A DNA stretch of 64,000 bases from Chrysomallon squamiferum (Eukaryota; Mollusca; Gastropoda; Neomphalida; Peltospiridae): contig CM022672.1 of NCBI GenBank assembly GCA_012295275.1, positions 1,448,943 to 1,512,942 of the forward strand. The letters run 5' to 3'. The notes beneath the pieces were generated by a model, which was not told where the DNA came from, ran no database searches, and saw only the letters and a list, made by a program, of their open reading frames with translations. Made by a program: the position numbers and the translations under genes. Positions 62,042 to 64,000 of this stretch are shown here, piece by piece. How positions within the stretch are numbered: the first letter of the stretch is position 1; every line of letters begins with the position of its first letter.

Positions 62042-64000
62042 CTGAAACACAAATATATTTTGAAATTGTGATGAATAACAACACTGTGAGAAAAGGAAAT
62101 AGAGAAATAATATATCATTTTCTTTCTTTTTTCTTTCTTTCTTTCTTTTTTTCTTTCTTTATTTATTGTGTAAATCTGCAATTTAAAACTAAGAGCTGCA
62201 TACCTGTAATAATGTTTATTTAATTTATTTTAATAAATATTTTCATTGTTTTCTTTCTTCATGTATTTATTTTGATTTTTATTATTTATTAACTCATTTA
62301 TTCATTCATTCATTTATCCATAAGCATTTCTCTTTATTTATTCAGTTTTCTTTTTTTTTCTTCTAATTTTTCCAAATTTATTTGCTATGTCCCCTTTTTA
62401 AAGTAATTATTTATTTCTAAGCTACTAAAAAAAAATGGCTTTGTTATACAAATAGATAATGGTGCAACTATAATACTTTAAAAACAGAAAAATAATTTGT
62501 ATAGCTTTAAAGAGTTAAACATCAAATTGAAAAATACAGGAATTATATATATATACATAATTAAATTAGACTTCTGTAAGTTTAGATCATTAAATACATT
62601 TAGCAAAAATAGTTTCAAAAAAAGAAAAACATTTTTAAATAAAGTAAATGAAATATTTCCCCAAAAATAATCATATATCTTGATTAAAAGTTTAAAGGCA
62701 ATAAAAAGTCATCAAATATTGCACATTGCTTTTTGCAATGTAATAATAGTGATCATGTCAGAAAAAATATATCAATTATCTAATAATATTAATGTAATTA
62801 AATGTTTAACATTGGTAATAATATCTGTAATAATAATATCAATAACAATAATAAAATGAAGTAATAAAAAATAATAATTGTAACAACAAAAATAAAAAAA
62901 TAAATAATAACATTAACTCACACACAAAAAAAAAAATTTACAAATTTTAAAAATACACATCTATACTTAAATATTGTGAAAGAAACTATAAAACAACATA
63001 TTTCAAATCTCCACATATTTACATCATCATCAACATCCAGCTAATTACACCTTGAAATTACCAATGCACACAAAAAAAAAACACCTACCAAACTTCTCTT
63101 TCCCCAATATTCAAAAAGCTCAAGAAGCACCTGAATAAATTAAGAAACGCTGGTGTGGAAACCAGGTGTGCTATAACAACACAAAGCAAACTTTCACATA
63201 AACCTAAATGATTGGACTCCAGCTTAAACAACAAAGTTTTTCTCATTCACTCGCACATGGCCAGTGTGTGGATTTCGGGAAAAACACACCTGAGGGGTGA
63301 CACTATTGAAAAAAAAGAAAACACAGCCAGCAGAGTTTTTATGTGAAGCTGTCAGAATGTGTGGTCCTTTAAACTTAGACAAGCTGTGTAAAGGGGAGGA
63401 GCAGGTGATAAATCAATATTCATTTGATTGTGGAAAAGAGAGAGAGAGAGCGAAAAGGGAGAGGAAGAAGGAAGGAAAGAAGGAGGTAGAGAGTGGATGA
63501 GGGGAAAAAAAGAAGGAAGGAAGAAAGAACTGGAAAGTAGAAATTGATAACATTGATAAAAAAGATTTTATAAAAAAAAGTTTTGAAAAACCCCTGATAA
63601 AATAATGAAGGAAGGATGTACAAAAAGAATGCTGAATGAATGAAGAGAGGAGGTAAAGAAGGAGAAAAGGATGTAAAGATTGAAAAAAGAAGAAAGAAAA
63701 CATATATAAAGACAGAATGAATAAAGAAAGAAGACTACAAACCAAGGCAATATGATTGACAAAATCAGTGTTAATATGTTTATCAAATAAATACTAGCAT
63801 AGCCCAGTTAAAACTTTACTGAATAAACACTGAAAAACAAATAAAGCACACAGCCTACTTGAATATATATATATATATATATAAACCATATTTAAATTAT
63901 GACACAGAACTTATCTAACCATAAAAACTCATTTTACTTATTTTTACCACAAATGCTGCTTATTTTCTTCTTTTGTTTATGCTGTTATATAATTAATACC
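62042..64000 (-). other. ADGRA3: Intron of ADGRA3 running off the window
   Basis: Upstream of the first visible exon on the minus strand. I found no further ADGRA exon. It contains TTTC/ATTT-rich DNA (62,120-62,350), AT-rich filler and a long purine tract. The 63,100-63,400 patch is less AT-rich, but all frames are broken. Confidence 0.55.
63430..63540. repeat. Purine-rich tract (GA, GAAG)
   Basis: More than 100 bp of almost pure purine on the plus strand (GAGAGA, GGAAGGAA, GAAGGAGG units), with weaker purine bias continuing to about 63,730. Confidence 0.85.

Noticed and set aside
63100-63420. A possible further upstream exon of the adhesion GPCR
   Set aside because: This patch is less AT-rich and has splice-like words, but all frames are broken and no LRR, Ig or hormone-receptor motif is visible.
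1-64000. tRNA and rRNA genes
   Set aside because: I looked for T-loop GTTCGA-type words with a paired acceptor stem and found no convincing cloverleaf. A dedicated scan would be more sensitive.

Overview
This is a gene-bearing window from an animal nuclear genome. Genes are split into many exons with mostly GT-AG introns, the flanking DNA is very AT-rich, and microsatellites (TC, CA, TA, TAA, AATG) and poly-T runs are dense. The exons match bilaterian single-copy housekeeping families. Gene content and base composition suggest a lophotrochozoan such as a mollusc, but no species-diagnostic marker is visible and that placement is an inference.

Layout: 1-10,266 is a gene-poor flank with the end of a Tigger/pogo-like DNA transposon and a relic of a MULE-type transposase. 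10,267-13,644 (+) is a PC-esterase (PCED1) gene with an 8-copy 20-residue repeat. 15,150-16,889 (-) is BORCS7. 17,830-24,954 (+) is UVSSA. 26,315-29,655 (+) is PRADC1. 34,983-41,848 (-) is KCMF1. 43,496-47,945 (+) is QDPR. After an 8.7 kb non-coding stretch with two degenerate tandem arrays, 56,704-62,041 (-) holds the 3' part of an adhesion GPCR of the ADGRA (GPR124/125) family, which continues past the right edge. The exon structures were built by hand. In every case splice phases close and the reading frame stays open.

The genes do not form a pathway. They cover lysosome positioning (BORCS7), transcription-coupled DNA repair (UVSSA), a secreted PA-domain glycoprotein (PRADC1), ubiquitin ligation (KCMF1), tetrahydrobiopterin recycling (QDPR) and adhesion signalling (ADGRA). 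BORCS7/UVSSA and KCMF1/QDPR are divergent head-to-head pairs. PCED1/BORCS7 and PRADC1/KCMF1 are convergent. The co-location of UVSSA, QDPR and an ADGRA gene, and of PRADC1 and KCMF1, recalls human 4p and 2p and looks like retained ancestral linkage.

I found no evidence of a wholly new biological system. The most notable signals are a minor-spliceosome (U12, AT-AC) intron in KCMF1, a 49-bp triplication that copies a splice acceptor in the ADGRA gene, the in-frame 60-bp repeat in PCED1, a GC-AG intron in UVSSA, two micro-exons (21 and 27 nt), a duplicated acidic TFIIH-binding-like motif in UVSSA, and two old tandem arrays at 53.6-55.4 kb.
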